Assembly: GCA_019279435.1 (NCBI GenBank)
Contig: JAAALK010000289.1
Location: forward strand, 33,113,067-33,177,066
DNA from: Zizania palustris
Lineage: Eukaryota; Streptophyta; Magnoliopsida; Poales; Poaceae
Direction: 5' to 3'
Length of the DNA: 64,000 nucleotides
This document shows, piece after piece, positions 11,001 to 23,061 of this stretch (positions within the stretch are counted from its first letter, which is position 1; every line of letters starts with the position of its first letter). The translations under genes and the position numbers were made by a program. The notes under the pieces are model-generated. The model made no database searches and had not been told where the DNA came from. It saw nothing but the letters and a program-made list of their open reading frames with translations.

Positions 11001-14000
11001 ATGACGCCCTCCAGCATCGTTACCTACATGAACGGTGTTGAAAAGCTAGGGGGAACTAACTTCACTAAGTGGAAGGGTGAACTAATGCTAATCTTGGCCA
11101 TTATGGACCGAGATCACTCCTTTCGTGAAGACAAGCCTGTTGTACCAGTAAGTGAAGGTGATAATGATGCCACCTTGGTACACCGTATGGCTGAATATGA
11201 AAAGGCTAAAGCCCAATGGGAGAGGTCTGATAGAGTGGCATTAATGATCATGGACCACTCTATCAACCCTGCCATAAGAGGGGCTCTTCCCAAGACTCCA
11301 TCAAGTGCAAAGGAGTTCATGGCCAAAATTGAGGAACACTTCCAAGGATCCTCTAAAGCTAATGCTAGCATGCTCATGACAAAAATGATGCATGCTAAGT
11401 ATGATGGACGTGGAAGTGTAAGGGAGCACATCCTTAAGTTAATTGATGTCTCCAACAAATTGAAGGATCTTGAGATGCCTCTTCCGGAGCCATATCTTGT
11501 CCACTACATTATGTTGTCGCTCCCCGGTGTTTTTGACAACTTCAAGATTAATTATAATGGGAGCGATAAGAAGTGGTCCTTGGCTGAACTGATTGCAAAA
11601 TGTAGCCAAGAAGAGGAAAGGCTCAGGGCTGAGAATAAAGACTTTATAAATCTCATAAGTCAAGATCTGAAGAAAAATTTTGGTCATGGCAAGATTAGTG
11701 GGAAAGCTTCTCATTACAAGAAAGGAAAAGGGAAGAAGCCTTATGATCCCCCCAAGAAAGAAGCTCCTAAGGAGGAAGATGCCTCAAAAGAGAAGAAGGG
11801 TCCTAGGTGTCTCCATTGTAAGGATTGGGGGCACATAAGAAGGGACTGTTCTGAATTTAAGGCATGGCTCGCTAAGAAAGGTAATGATGACATAATTTCT
11901 TTCATTAACGAGTCCTTCTTTACTTATTATTCCTTAAACACGTGGTGGATTGATTCTGGTGCCACTGTGCACGTCACGAATTCATCACAGGGATTCCTTG
12001 GCGCCCGGACCACAAGAGGGGAGAGAAATCTCAAAGTGGCTGATGGGCGTGAAGCGAAGGTTGAAGCCGTCGGGACTCTCCCATTAGAACTTCATGGCGG
12101 GTTTACACTCATTTTAAATAATGTTTTATTTGTACCCTCATTACAGAGAAACTTAATTTCTGTCGCTTTGTTAGAAGATGAGGGTTATGAGTGTGTCTTT
12201 GGGAACAATAAGTGCATTATTAAACATAATAATAAAGTTGTTGGCCTTGCTCCTAGGCAAGGAATGCTCTATATGTTATCCCTTACTGACTTCCCTGTGA
12301 TGAATGTGTGCGATGTCACAAATAAGCGTAAGAGAAGTACTAGTGAAAATGAGACTTCTTCGAAATTATGGCACTGTCGTTTAGGCCATATTTCGAGGGG
12401 GAGAATGGAGCGTCTCATTAAGGAAGAGATACTCCAGCCACTTGACTTTTCTGATTTAGACCATTGCGTGGAATGTATTAAAGGAAAATTTGTAAAGCAT
12501 ATCAAGAAAGATGGAGCTACACGTAGTTCGGGTGTCTTAGAAATTATTCACACCGACATATGTGGTCCCTTTAATGTTACAACGGTGGATGGTTATAACT
12601 CATTCATTACTTTCACCGATGATTTCTCCCGGTATGGTTACATTTATCCCATACGTGAACGATCTGAGGCTCTTGAAAAATTTAAAATATTTAAGGCTGA
12701 AGTAGAAAATCAGCATAATGTTAAAATTAAAGTGGTAAGATCAGACCGAGGAGGAGAATATTATGGGAGACATACCCCTTATGGACAAATTCCTGGCCCT
12801 TTTGCGAAATTCTTACAACTGAATGGCATAGTCGCTCAGTACTCGCTGCCTTATGAACCGCAGCAAAATGGTGTAGCTGAAAGGCGAAACCGCACTCTAA
12901 TGGATATGGTGCGAAGTATGCTTAGTAATTCTACATTGCCATTGAGTTTGTGGATGGAGGCGTTAAAAACTGCCGCACACATAATTAACCGTGTTCCAAG
13001 TAAATCAGTCCCTAAGACCCCTTATGAATTGTGGACTGGTAGGAAGCCTAGCATAAATTATTTCCATGTGTGGGGCTGTCCGGCAGAGGCCAAAATATTT
13101 AATCCACAAATTGGGAAATTAGATCCCAAGACTATAAGCTGTCATTTCATTGGATATCCCGAAAGGTCCAAGGGTTATCGATTTTATTGTCCAGACCGTA
13201 CCACAAAATTTACTGATACAAGACATGCAGTGTTCTTGGAGTGTGATGTAAGCTCAATTCCAAGGAAGATTGATCTTAAAGAGGTTCGGAACTTTGATTC
13301 CTCACCGATGAATCATGATGACTTTATCCCTACAACTGTAGTTACACCTCATGCGGGTACCGCGCCTTCAACTGAAAATATTGGCGCTGCACCTGCAATT
13401 ATTGAAACTGAGGATGCACCTATAGTGGATGAGCAACAAATTGAGGGTTCCGGGATAAATGAGGCCCCACCTGATAATGAACAAGAGGTGGAGCCTCAAC
13501 AGTCCCATGAAGAAAATAATGAACCTCAACCCGTAAGAAGATCACTACGTGAAAGAAGAAGTGCCATTCCTAACGACTATGTCGTGTACATAAGTGAAGA
13601 CGTAAACGACATAGGGAAAATGGATGATCCAGCTTCATATAAAGAGGCCATGATGAGTGAAAATTCAAAAAAATGGATTGAGGCTATGGAGGATGAGTTA
13701 AGATCTATGAGCTCTAATGATGTTTGGGACTTAGTAGAAATTCCCGATGGAGTCAAGAAGGTAGGCTGTAAATGGGTCTACAAAACTAAATATGACTCCA
13801 AGGGGAAGATTGAAAGGTTCAAGGCAAGGCTTGTAGCTAAGGGCTTTACTCAAAAAGAAGGAATTGACTATACCGAGACCTTCTCTCCTGTCTCCAAGAA
13901 GGATTCATTCAGAATTGTAATGGCACTTGTAGCTCATTATGATCTAGAGTTACACCAAATGGATGTTAAAACTGCATTCCTTAATGGTGACTTGCAAGAG

Positions 14001-15197
14001 AATGTGTACATGGCTCAACCAGAAGGTTTTGTTGTAGAAGGCAAGGAACATATGGGATGCAGACTTAAGAAATCCATTTATGGATTGAAACAAGCATCCA
14101 CACAGTGGTACCTTAAGTTTGATGAAGTCGTTAAGAAATTTGGCTTCATTGAAAATCAAGTGGACAATTGTATATATATAAAGACCAAGGGGAGTATGTT
14201 CATCATCCTAGTATTATATGTGGATGACATCCTATTAGCGAGCAGTGATAAAAATTTACTGCATGAGACAAAGGGATTTCTATCATCATATTTTGATATG
14301 AAGGACTTAGGTGATGCCTCTTATGTTTTGGGCATAGAAATTTATCGAGACAGAACTAAAAGTATGCTTGGATTATCTCAAAAGGCATATATTGAAAAGG
14401 TGCTTAAGAGATATAATATGCATAACTGTTCTGGTACGGCTGCCCCAGTGGTAAAGGGTGATAAGCTTGGAGCATTCCAAAGTCCAAGGAATCAATTAGA
14501 GATCGATCAAATGAAGTCGATTCCTTATGCTTCAGCTGTTGGAAGCATTATGTATGCTCAAGTATGCACACGCCCTGATTTAGCATTTATTACCGGGCTA
14601 CTTGGCAGATCTCAATCTAATCCAGGATTGAAGCACTGGAAGGCCACTAAGAAAGTCTTGCGTTATATGCAAGAAACTAAACATTACATGCTAACGTACA
14701 AAAGAACTGATAACCTTGAGGTAATTGGTTATTCAGATGCTGATTTTGCAGGATGTGCAGACTCTCAAAAATCCACATCAGGATATGTCTTCATGCTTGC
14801 AAGTGGAGCCATATCGTGGAGAAGTTGCAAACAAACGATCACTACATCCTCTACGATGTACGCTGAGTTTATAGCATGTTATGAGGCTGTGGGGCAGGCC
14901 ATGTGGCTTAAAAATTTTATCCCCGGTTTAAGAGTGGTGGACAGCATAAGTAAACCACTAACATTATACTGCGATAATAAAGCCGCAGTTTTCTTCTCAC
15001 ACAACAATAAGTCAAGTGGGGCTGCCAAGCACATTGACCTTAAGTATCTTGTGGTGAGAGAAAGAGTCCAGGATCACACCATTAATTTGGAGCATATAAG
15101 TACTAAGAAAATGCTTGCGGATCCGTTAACTAAAGGCTTACCTCCCAATATTTTTCAAGAACATGTTGCCGGCATGGGTTTATTGGAAAGCCTTTGA
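11001..15197 (+). CDS. Copia Gag-Pol polyprotein, intact
   Basis: One frame of 1,398 codons encodes the particle protein and all enzymes needed for reverse transcription and integration. I take the ATG at 11001; the frame also opens three bases earlier at a GTG. Visible domains, in order: Gag with the CCHC zinc knuckle RCLHCKDWGHIRRDC (about residue 270); aspartic protease WWIDSGATVH (about 315); GAG-pre-integrase HCRLGH (about 458); integrase core with HTDICGPF, FTDDFSRYG and RSDRGGEYYG (518-590); reverse transcriptase with the catalytic YVDDILLAS (about 1074); RNase H YSDADFAGC (about 1244), ending with HIDLKYLVVRERV. The order PR-IN-RT-RH is that of Ty1/copia. There is no internal stop or frameshift. 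Length is normal for the superfamily. Translation of Gag and Pol as one frame implies that their ratio is set by processing or RNA level. Confidence 0.95.
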   Translation: MTPSSIVTYMNGVEKLGGTNFTKWKGELMLILAIMDRDHSFREDKPVVPVSEGDNDATLVHRMAEYEKAKAQWERSDRVALMIMDHSINPAIRGALPKTPSSAKEFMAKIEEHFQGSSKANASMLMTKMMHAKYDGRGSVREHILKLIDVSNKLKDLEMPLPEPYLVHYIMLSLPGVFDNFKINYNGSDKKWSLAELIAKCSQEEERLRAENKDFINLISQDLKKNFGHGKISGKASHYKKGKGKKPYDPPKKEAPKEEDASKEKKGPRCLHCKDWGHIRRDCSEFKAWLAKKGNDDIISFINESFFTYYSLNTWWIDSGATVHVTNSSQGFLGARTTRGERNLKVADGREAKVEAVGTLPLELHGGFTLILNNVLFVPSLQRNLISVALLEDEGYECVFGNNKCIIKHNNKVVGLAPRQGMLYMLSLTDFPVMNVCDVTNKRKRSTSENETSSKLWHCRLGHISRGRMERLIKEEILQPLDFSDLDHCVECIKGKFVKHIKKDGATRSSGVLEIIHTDICGPFNVTTVDGYNSFITFTDDFSRYGYIYPIRERSEALEKFKIFKAEVENQHNVKIKVVRSDRGGEYYGRHTPYGQIPGPFAKFLQLNGIVAQYSLPYEPQQNGVAERRNRTLMDMVRSMLSNSTLPLSLWMEALKTAAHIINRVPSKSVPKTPYELWTGRKPSINYFHVWGCPAEAKIFNPQIGKLDPKTISCHFIGYPERSKGYRFYCPDRTTKFTDTRHAVFLECDVSSIPRKIDLKEVRNFDSSPMNHDDFIPTTVVTPHAGTAPSTENIGAAPAIIETEDAPIVDEQQIEGSGINEAPPDNEQEVEPQQSHEENNEPQPVRRSLRERRSAIPNDYVVYISEDVNDIGKMDDPASYKEAMMSENSKKWIEAMEDELRSMSSNDVWDLVEIPDGVKKVGCKWVYKTKYDSKGKIERFKARLVAKGFTQKEGIDYTETFSPVSKKDSFRIVMALVAHYDLELHQMDVKTAFLNGDLQENVYMAQPEGFVVEGKEHMGCRLKKSIYGLKQASTQWYLKFDEVVKKFGFIENQVDNCIYIKTKGSMFIILVLYVDDILLASSDKNLLHETKGFLSSYFDMKDLGDASYVLGIEIYRDRTKSMLGLSQKAYIEKVLKRYNMHNCSGTAAPVVKGDKLGAFQSPRNQLEIDQMKSIPYASAVGSIMYAQVCTRPDLAFITGLLGRSQSNPGLKHWKATKKVLRYMQETKHYMLTYKRTDNLEVIGYSDADFAGCADSQKSTSGYVFMLASGAISWRSCKQTITTSSTMYAEFIACYEAVGQAMWLKNFIPGLRVVDSISKPLTLYCDNKAAVFFSHNNKSSGAAKHIDLKYLVVRERVQDHTINLEHISTKKMLADPLTKGLPPNIFQEHVAGMGLLESL

Positions 15198-15375
15198 TCC
15201 TGGACGGGCCATTTAAACAACCAACTCCCATTATGACTAAAGTAATGTTGCTATCCTATCAAGGTGAATTGATACATAGTAGGTACATGAGTGGCAATGG
15301 GATTTTATTCACTGTTGTTGCTCATCATCTCTTGTATTGATCTCACTAAGAGTGGACTTATGTTAGCCTAACGAT

Positions 15376-15387
15376 CAGAGGGGAGAA
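15376..15387 (+). other. Polypurine tract of the Copia element
   Basis: CAGAGGGGAGAA lies directly before the 3' LTR and is the expected plus-strand primer site. Confidence 0.8.
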
Positions 15388-15937
15388 TGTTGGAAAGTGA
15401 TCTGTCAGGCAAACGAAAATAAGGAATCAGTAAATTTCGGGAAACAAATAAAACGGAAACAGATTGATTCTTTCGGTTATGGAAAGCCTGATCAAGGTCC
15501 ACTAAATGCGCGCCATGATCGGAGGTGCAATCAACTCCATGGTTGCGGTCCCAGATCGAACAGCGCCATATATAAAAGGGGTGGAAGGCGACATTTTGAG
15601 GCTAACGTTCTCATTCTGTTGAAACCACCCCATATTTCCTAAACACCGATCCAAAAGGGCGCTGGATCGATCTGAAGGTCGCTGCCCATCATCGTGGCGA
15701 CGGCGACCTCAAGATCCGTCCCCGGACAGTGCCGGTGGCGCCCCGAAGGGAGGAGGGACTTGATCCGGCAACAACACCGTCAGGCCAACGCCGTTGCTGC
15801 CTCTGTTTCCTCTCCACCAACAACCAAAATGGCCGACGATCAAGCTCTTGGACAGGGTAACACTTTCCGCCTAATGTAGTGTTCTTAATGTGTTCATGCT
15901 TCTAGACTAGATCTGGCATTATGATTATGGTCTAACA
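15388..15937 (+). repeat. 3' LTR of the Copia element
   Basis: 550 bp, identical by eye to the 5' LTR except for one base at 15401. It is followed by the target repeat CAAAT. Confidence 0.93.
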
Positions 15938-15942
15938 CAAAT

Positions 15943-17754
15943 CCCTAGCGGTTTCGCGAAAACCGAGCGGTAATGTAAACACTGACGAAACTTTCACAGT
16001 CTAGAATGTCTCGATCCCAAATTAATGAGGTAACAGTAATTTTTCTGAATCATTATCCAGGATTTTTTTGGATGATCACCAATGAAACAGTAGTTTGCAG
16101 ACCATTTAATTTCAGCAGAAGATACACGATGAAACAAACAAATGGCAGGACATGGATGCTGACAGGAAAGGTGTGCCGCATCAATGGCCGGCACAAGTCT
16201 ACCACGCAGGTCTAGGTTTAGTCCATAGCATCTCCACATGACCCATAACTCCATAAGTAACAGTTTAGAATTAAAGTTTAATTTTCCGATAGAGCTGTGT
16301 TTAGAAATAAAAGAATTTTTTGCTCTATATAAAGAGATTAATAGCTTGTAATTATCAATCAAAAATAAACTAGTATTCTATCCAAACCCTAACCTTAGCC
16401 ACCAGCCCTAGGCGTTGGCTCTACCGCCGTGGCTCTTGCTATGTGTTGCCTTCGCGTAATCTGTCAGGCGCCCAAGAAACTAGAACAATGTATCATCATC
16501 CTCCCGTTAGTCACGGTTTCATTCTCGACTATCTTTCGCATGTTCCCTAAGTAATGCCGGTGACAAAAGGCATGCTAATGTAGAATGAACACTTACCCTT
16601 GACCAATAACAAGCTTCTGTACCCTTTGTATGCACGGTATAATACCCCCAGTACCATGTGAAGTAGCTCCCCTGTTCAAGAATGGCCTATAACTTCGCAC
16701 ACAAGACGTCTGGCATTGACATCCATTCGCAGGACCAGAGCTGAGTGAACAAGAGAGCCCTGCACAGAATTTGCCAGACACATGAACCAACTTGAGAATG
16801 CAATTCATGGGTTTGCATCGACCTGAAGGAAGTTATTCTTTCTCCTGGACTTGAGCCAGATGAGTGTCCTGTACAAATGAACTCTGGTATTCTTTCCTGC
16901 ATGAGAAGTTTAATTTGAGACAATAACAGATCAGCACATGGCAAGTCTGCATTTCAGCTGTGCAATAATAGAGAGCCAAACACAAGGAACAATGCCTTTT
17001 TCCTTACTGTAGGACCTGGTTACACATACAAGTGCTTGGCTTTCAGCTGTCATCTAGTGAGTTATAGTCAAATGGTGAATGGCAAAATGTGATGGCCCAC
17101 GTCCACCACTTAGGTCTAATATAGTAGTTGAATGTGATGTAAATATATCTGACAAATAACATATAAGGGTACATTTACGGTACCTCGTAGAGAGGAAATA
17201 GTTTAAACTAATCTAGACCGTTGATTAATTGTTTTTAAAATAATCAATTAAAACTAATCTAGACCATCGATTAAGTATTTTTAAAATAATTAATTAAAAA
17301 GGAAAATAAGTTAATTGTCTTGCATACACGTCACCCGTATAGAAAGTTTGTTGATTATTTTCTTTTTCTAGTACATGTAACAAATAATTTGTCAGCATAC
17401 AAAAGAAAGAAATTAATTATTGCATATATGTCGGCCTACACATATTAAAAGAAGATTATATAACCTATTATCTCTAAGAGGTAATAGGTTATCGATTTCA
17501 AATCTAAACTGTTAGATCATATAAATTAAATTATCCATAAAATTTGAGAGCACCATAAAATTCTCGACATATAATTGACGAAGAGCCAAAAGCTAGCACA
17601 CTGTTCAATGCCCACACTAGATGAAGATGTGTGTTCAGAGAACACTTTTACTATTCTTAAACCAGCACAAGGGACCATTCATACCATGTTTAGCTAAAGA
17701 TACTGATAAAAGTCACAGCTAACATAAAAAAGAGCAAGATTTACATAAATCCAG
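15943..17754. other. Unit 1 right part, no firm gene
   Basis: Array sequence shared with units 2 (from about 23910) and 3 (from about 31865). Frames of 70-120 codons occur but match nothing I know. At 17181-17300 there is a direct repeat of about 50 bp (AAACTAATCTAGACC..., twice). A minus-strand stretch near 16593-16690 ends in a good-looking splice donor (AAGG-GTAAGT), but I cannot tie it to a gene. Confidence 0.4.
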
Positions 17755-17881
17755 TCATTTCTGGAGATGAGGATTGAGAGCAACCCACAGATTTCCAAGA
17801 AATCCAACAAGACCATGTCCTCCAAAACTCTTCTTCAGTTTCTCGTTGCAGACTAATTATCTTCTCGTTGTTTGGATCATG
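17755..17881 (-). pseudogene. SWIB-domain 3' exon, damaged, copy 1
   Basis: On the minus strand, after a possible splice acceptor (CTGTGAG), the three frames taken piecewise give HDPNNEKII, VCNEKLKKSFGGHGLVGFL, EICGLL and NPHLQK followed by a stop. This is the C-terminal half of a SWIB/MDM2 domain, where family members read roughly ...NLQDP.NK..I.CDEKLK.LFG....GFLE...LL.PHF. Three indels break the frame: one extra A after ATT, one extra G before GAA, and two extra bases (CT or TC) inside TTGCTCTC. The same indels occur in all three units, so the decay preceded the duplication. The matching 5' part lies at 36.67-36.93 kb. SWIB proteins act in chromatin and transcription complexes; this copy cannot. 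Confidence 0.75.
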
Positions 17882-19184
17882 CTCACAGAAAAGATTCAGA
17901 AAATGTATGCTCCATGAAACTAGACAAAAACTGTAGCATGCAAAGAGAAGCCATTGAAATGTTATGGGATACAACAAAGCTGTATTTTATAATGCAAATT
18001 GCTGGTGCCCAGGAAATCCGACAAATCCAACATAGTGTGGTGAGGAAGAAGTTCCAAAATAAGAATTACTTAGCATCACTTTTGACAAATTTTTAGTGCA
18101 ATCCATACAATTTGCAAAGCTAATGATGACCGGAGTAGAATCTATTAGCAATGCATGTTGATTGAACTATTAACTTGTTTCCCAGCAAAAGCATTTCTGT
18201 GATTGTGGTCCATGCAACTGTCTGTCAGTTTGTGTGGGCATAACAATTCATACCAAAGCTGGGACTAAAAGCCAACTTTTAGTAAAGTTTGCATAATAAT
18301 AAGGAAAAAACATGGAAACAAGTTGGCACCCTTGGCCCTCCTTTCCTCCTGTAAACTGCATGTATGCTTGCAGCTGCCATATCCTTAATGTTGGGAATTA
18401 TTAGTATATATGATTTTCGTTTTCCACTTGTTTTTAGGTAAGGTACTGTTACTGTGCAAGAGGGATTTTGTTTTTTGTTTTTTTACATTTGCAATCCTTT
18501 CTACAACCATGGTAAATGCTTCCCTTTTGTGCTTTAAGTTCACTTCAGCTTAATTGAACTTTGGACCACATGCATTACTGGCATCTGTACAAATCAAAAA
18601 GGTATAGGAAATTCACAGATGTGTTCGTGCAATTGAGTGATCTATAGTTACTATTTTATAGCGGTTGATCTGGGCAAATGAGCCAGTGATATGGGCTTTC
18701 TAATGTGCTATATCCCGGGCAAATGCGATGCATAGTGAAAACATGAAAGAAAATTCTAATTTGGGGGCATTTAATTAATTATATCTATCAAAAAGATGGA
18801 TAAAATTGGATTTGGATTTCTACGCGTGCGTTGTCATAATTCTTATGAACAAATTCAGATCGTCTAGATGGATAAGTTTATCGATATAGTTGTTAAGGCG
18901 ACAATATATTATCGTCATATTGTTGTGGTGTGATTTTATTATTCACCGTACGACACCCCAACACAGGTGATTTGTGGTGGCCACATAGAGGGCCGAGCAA
19001 AGGCAGGATCCGATGCGGAGAGGCGGGATCTAGTGCAGAGCGATGGGGTCAATCATAGCACGGCACGAGTGGCACACAGTATGGCCGCGAGTGCCGGTGT
19101 GGAAGAGGGGAGAGAAGAGGAGGGGAAGAGGGGTGTGGTGTTTCGAAGAGTCGGGAGAGAAGTTAGTATTGAGAAATGAAAAGT
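17882..19184. other. Unit 1 right end, no gene seen
   Basis: AT-rich DNA, then a short purine-rich patch (19020-19140, GAGGGGAGAGAAGAGGAGGG) just before the junction. The same stretch ends units 2 and 3. No recognisable gene. Confidence 0.4.
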
Positions 19185-19442
19185 ACGTCATGTAAGGTTC
19201 AATTTTTTTTTTCGATTTCATTGCCCAAATCTCGGAGCTATCCCAACTTTCTTGGCTCGTGTCAAATTTCAAACAAAATTTTGCAAATTTCGACATTTTG
19301 TATAGGCACAAACACAAAATTTGACCCGAAAATGAAATTGTGAACCTAACATCAGGGAAGCTATGGTGGAGGCAGAGAGCGCAGCCGCAAAGTGGATTGA
19401 GTAAAATAATAAAATGGGTCTAAAGCGAAAAACAATAAGAAA

Positions 19443-19599
19443 GGGGGAATTTGATCATATACCTACCGTTTAGATGAAAATTGAGGATTTACCCACCACA
19501 TCTCAATGATATGCGGGTCTACATTGGTCAATAACATGTAGGCTAGGAGGATAAATCCTCGATTTCTATATAAACGAAGAGTATATGATCAATTTTTCC
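19443..19599. mobile_element. Mutator-like MITE, array copy 2
   Basis: Unit 2 copy of the element at 1743-1899, at the same relative position and with the same flanking repeat. Confidence 0.65.
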
Positions 19600-20200
19600 A
19601 TAAGAAAATGGGTCAAAAATATGAGCTAAAAGGGTCCAATACAAATCTTTTATAAGAAGATTGCTCTAAACTAAAAAAAATCACTTTTTTACAAGAATGG
19701 TTGATGGTTTGGTGCTTATGGGTTCTTTGGTTGGCAAAAACCTAAATTGCTCTTGTAGTAATTTGAGCTTTGTTCTGTTTGGTTTGGTTTGTGAGTGTTT
19801 CTGGACATTGGAGGGGAACATGTTAGGGATTTTGGAGGTGTTGACCTTCTGCTTTAAGAAGAGATAGCTAATCCAACAACTCCTACAACTATTTGGAACA
19901 GAGGAAAATTGGATGAATTTCGTAAGACTTAAAGTAATTGTTGTAAATTTCATTCGTTTCAAACAAAAGACCCAAAACGGTGCTTAATTAGATTCAACTG
20001 GAATGGGAGGGTTTGCTTGATTATTCTTTTATATATGTAGTTACCTCCTTATGTTCTTTTCATTTAACTAATTTAACCATCAGATTTTTCATTTATTATC
20101 AGTCAGATTAGCTCATTAATTAGGTTGTTGGATTTCCGCTTTTGTAAGCTACAGAAAAATATTCTTCTAAAATATAGGCCATTGAATACTTTGCGTGAAT

Positions 20201-20710
20201 AATGTTGAATTTTTTTTAAAATAATATTTTTTAAAATAAAATTTCAAATTTGTACGGCAGTTTGAAAAAAATACAAAAATAGGTACCAGTCGACACTTGG
20301 TCGGCTGACTGGTGACACGTGGCGCCTAGTCGGCACTTGGTTGGCCGATTGGTGCCACATCAACACTAGTTGGCCGACCAAGTGCCGACTAGGTACCATG
20401 TTGGCTCTTTTCGACGCACAACGCCCTTTTTCTGTTGATGTGGCATCATTTCAATGGCCGTCTAGCGTCACATTAGTAGGAGTTGGCCGTTGAACGGCCA
20501 ACTAGCGCTGATGTGACGCCAGTCGACACTTGATTGGCCGACTGGTGCTGACGTGGCACCAGTGGGCCGACTAAGTGAAAACTAGACGCCATGTGGCACC
20601 AGTCGATCGACTAAGTACCGACCGATACTTATTTTTGCAATTTTTCAAATTGTCATACAAATTTGAAATTTTATTTTAAAAATATTATTTCAAAAAAATC
20701 GAATAATGTT
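20201..20710. mobile_element. Foldback-like hairpin element, array copy 2
   Basis: Unit 2 copy of the element at 2501-3010, with a few substitutions (for example GACGCACAACG versus GATGCACAACG). Confidence 0.6.
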
Positions 20711-21764
20711 AAACACACAAGATGGATATTTATCAAATCTTGAAATGTTATACAAAACAGCTATAGATTCATAAAATAAAGAGGTCAAAATATTTTAATA
20801 TGTAATCATGTTTAATTATATTTTTATTATAATCCTCACGAATATACTTTTTAAAAATAGCCTTAACATTTTGCCAAACAGAATTGGTGAAAGAGGACCA
20901 TGCTTTAAAATGTTTATGTCAAGGGTTTATTTGTAAAATGGATTTTATTGCAAGAAAAGTTAGGCTATTAATGAAGCTTAATTCTAGGACAATTTTCTAG
21001 AAATCAAATGTTGGAGTGAGCTATAAGCATATCAAAAACAAATCAATCTTTCGGTAGTTTCTTTGTCGGTGCAATTAGGTGGAATACATTTTCCCAATCC
21101 ACTCAACTGTGTGGATTAGGTAAGTGATTTGCACACTAATATATTCGACTTCATAAACAATAGCAGATTAGTTCCCCAAAAGAAGTAGGGAGATTTGTTT
21201 TCATGTCACACATAAGTTGGTGAAATTTGCTCTTTTGCTCTATATGAATGTATGACATGTGGCCTTTGGGCCCAATTGTCAAACACACAGGATGTGACAA
21301 AAAAATAAACATCACTCAACTTTGTTTTACAAGAGCAAAAATTCCAAAGAAAGTATTAATAGATTAAATAGTTTATGGGCCGTTGCTTATGTTGCCTTGA
21401 TTTTTGCTAAATATAAATCAGTCCGCTCGTAAAATCAATCTTAGGGCATATTTATTTCGGCTTGAAATTATAACAATCCATTTTATTTTTATATGTTGAA
21501 ACAAACAAACTAGCTTATTATGTTAACTTATTATAATCTAAAGGGTAGATTATAATAATTCACTAAACTAATCTAATTTAACTTTTTTATAAGCTAAATT
21601 GTTATAATCTCAAGAAAGAAATATGTCTTTAATTAGTCAATCCAAAAAAATCCTCTCGTGGGAGAACTATAAAGCCCACACGCACAGAATTTATTTCATA
21701 TGATGTAAGATCAATAAATTTGCTAGTTGTTTACATACAAACCCTAAAATTACATAAGTTGGTA

Positions 21765-21999
21765 CTACCTCCGTTAATTTTTAAATGATGCAATTGATTT
21801 TTATCTCAATGTTTAACCATTCGTCTTATTCAAAAAACTTTTTTAAATATCATTTATTTTGTTATAATTTGTTTTATTACTGAAAGTACTCCACAGTATA
21901 ACTTACATTTTTATACTTTTACATAAATTTTTTAAATAAGAGGAATGGTCAAAAGATCCGTTAATGTCAACTGCATCATTTAAAAGTTAACGGATAGAG
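21765..21999. mobile_element. Stowaway-type MITE, array copy 2
   Basis: Unit 2 copy of 4063-4307, flanked by TA. It lacks about 10 bases near the right end (AAAAGATTTAAAAGTTAACG in unit 1, AAAAGTTAACG here). Confidence 0.75.
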
Positions 22000-22480
22000 T
22001 ATTATCTACCTATATAAGACATATTGGGCACGCATCCACGCACGGATGAGTTTTATGATGCCTACATATGCTTGGAAGCCTTACATTTCAGTACATGAAT
22101 GAAGTGTTTGAAAAAGAGAAATAAAACGTGAAAGAAAGACGGCCTTACAACTCTCGGCGGCACCGCACTCAATTATAACCTTCAACTTTCTTGGACTTTT
22201 GATTAATTGTTGTGGATCTGGTACTGCTACCGCTGTTTAATTAAACACGCAGCTAGATGCAGGTACGTTCTCTTGATGACCTGCTTCCTTACAGATTGAT
22301 GAAAAAAATATGGTCACTATGAGTTTAATATAATCGTCTTATGATCAGGTACAAGAGCGGAAATACGCACCTTGTTTGAGATCGGGTTACAAAAACAAGA
22401 TCGAGTTTGGTAAATTCCATTGTAAGTATGTCCCAACTATTCCATGATTTTTGGTTATATTATTATCCTCGTGAGTTTGA

Positions 22481-22806
22481 GGGGGTGTTTGGACTAAATT
22501 TTAGCTTGTGTCACATCAAATGTTTCGACATTAATTTGAAGAATGACTAAACATGAATTAATTATAAAAATAATTGCAGAATCGGAGACTAAATCGCGAG
22601 ACGAATTTTTTAAATCTAATTAATCCATAATTAGCAAATGTTTACTGTAGCATCACATTGTCAAATCATGGTGTAATTAGGCTCATTAGATTTGTCTCGT
22701 AAATAATCTTCTAATTATAAATAGATTTTGTAAATAGTCTATATTTAATAATCCAAAATAGTATTTAAACATCGGATGTGAATTTTAGTCCATGATCCAA
22801 ACACCG
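22481..22806. mobile_element. GTGTTTGG-type MITE, array copy 2
   Basis: Undisturbed copy. It begins GGGGGTGTTTGGACTAAATT and ends ATGATCCAAACACC, an inverted pair. It corresponds to 7601-7931. Confidence 0.65.
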
Positions 22807-23061
22807 TGTGAATCCATCTAAATCTTTATTCCCTGGAACCATCTAAATCTTTATTGTCAAATCAACCATAAAGTTTAGATGACGATGCTTCCCTACACAT
22901 CAATCACCACCGCATATACCCTCGCCGTCAGTAGATTGCATTGTTCGGTAAAACATCAACAAGACTATCAAATAATTCTTAAATTTTCTTTTACTATGCC
23001 AGCTTCAACAAAATACTTTATGCTTCCAACAAACTTATTACTTAAATACATATAAACCAGA

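Larger units (their letters stand above)
9049..15937 (+). mobile_element. Complete young Ty1/copia retrotransposon (6,889 bp)
   Basis: Two 550-bp LTRs flank an internal region with a PBS, one long Gag-Pol frame and a polypurine tract. The 5-bp duplication CAAAT lies at 9044-9048 and 15938-15942. The LTRs differ at one base that I can find (A at 9062 versus C at 15401, in GTGAT[A/C]TGTC), so insertion is very recent. Units 2 and 3 have the empty site (AACAAATCCCTAGCGG near 23905 and 31861). All parts needed for an autonomous element appear present. Confidence 0.95.
1487..19184. repeat. Tandem unit 1 (7.99 kb plus insertions)
   Basis: First of three head-to-tail copies. It starts at ACGTCATGTAAGG and ends at TGAGAAATGAAAAGT. 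Without the 2.8-kb hAT (4786-7592) and the 6.9-kb Copia element (9049-15937), each with one target repeat, it is about 7.99 kb. It differs from units 2 and 3 at many scattered bases, for example around 1799-1890 and 18350-18375. Its last few hundred bases, however, match unit 2 and not unit 3. Confidence 0.9.

Noticed and set aside
16593..16944. Minus-strand frames ending at a good splice donor in each array unit
   Set aside because: The peptide (ATSHGTGGIIPCIQRVQK) resembles nothing I know, and no second exon was found. Similar donor-like sites are frequent.
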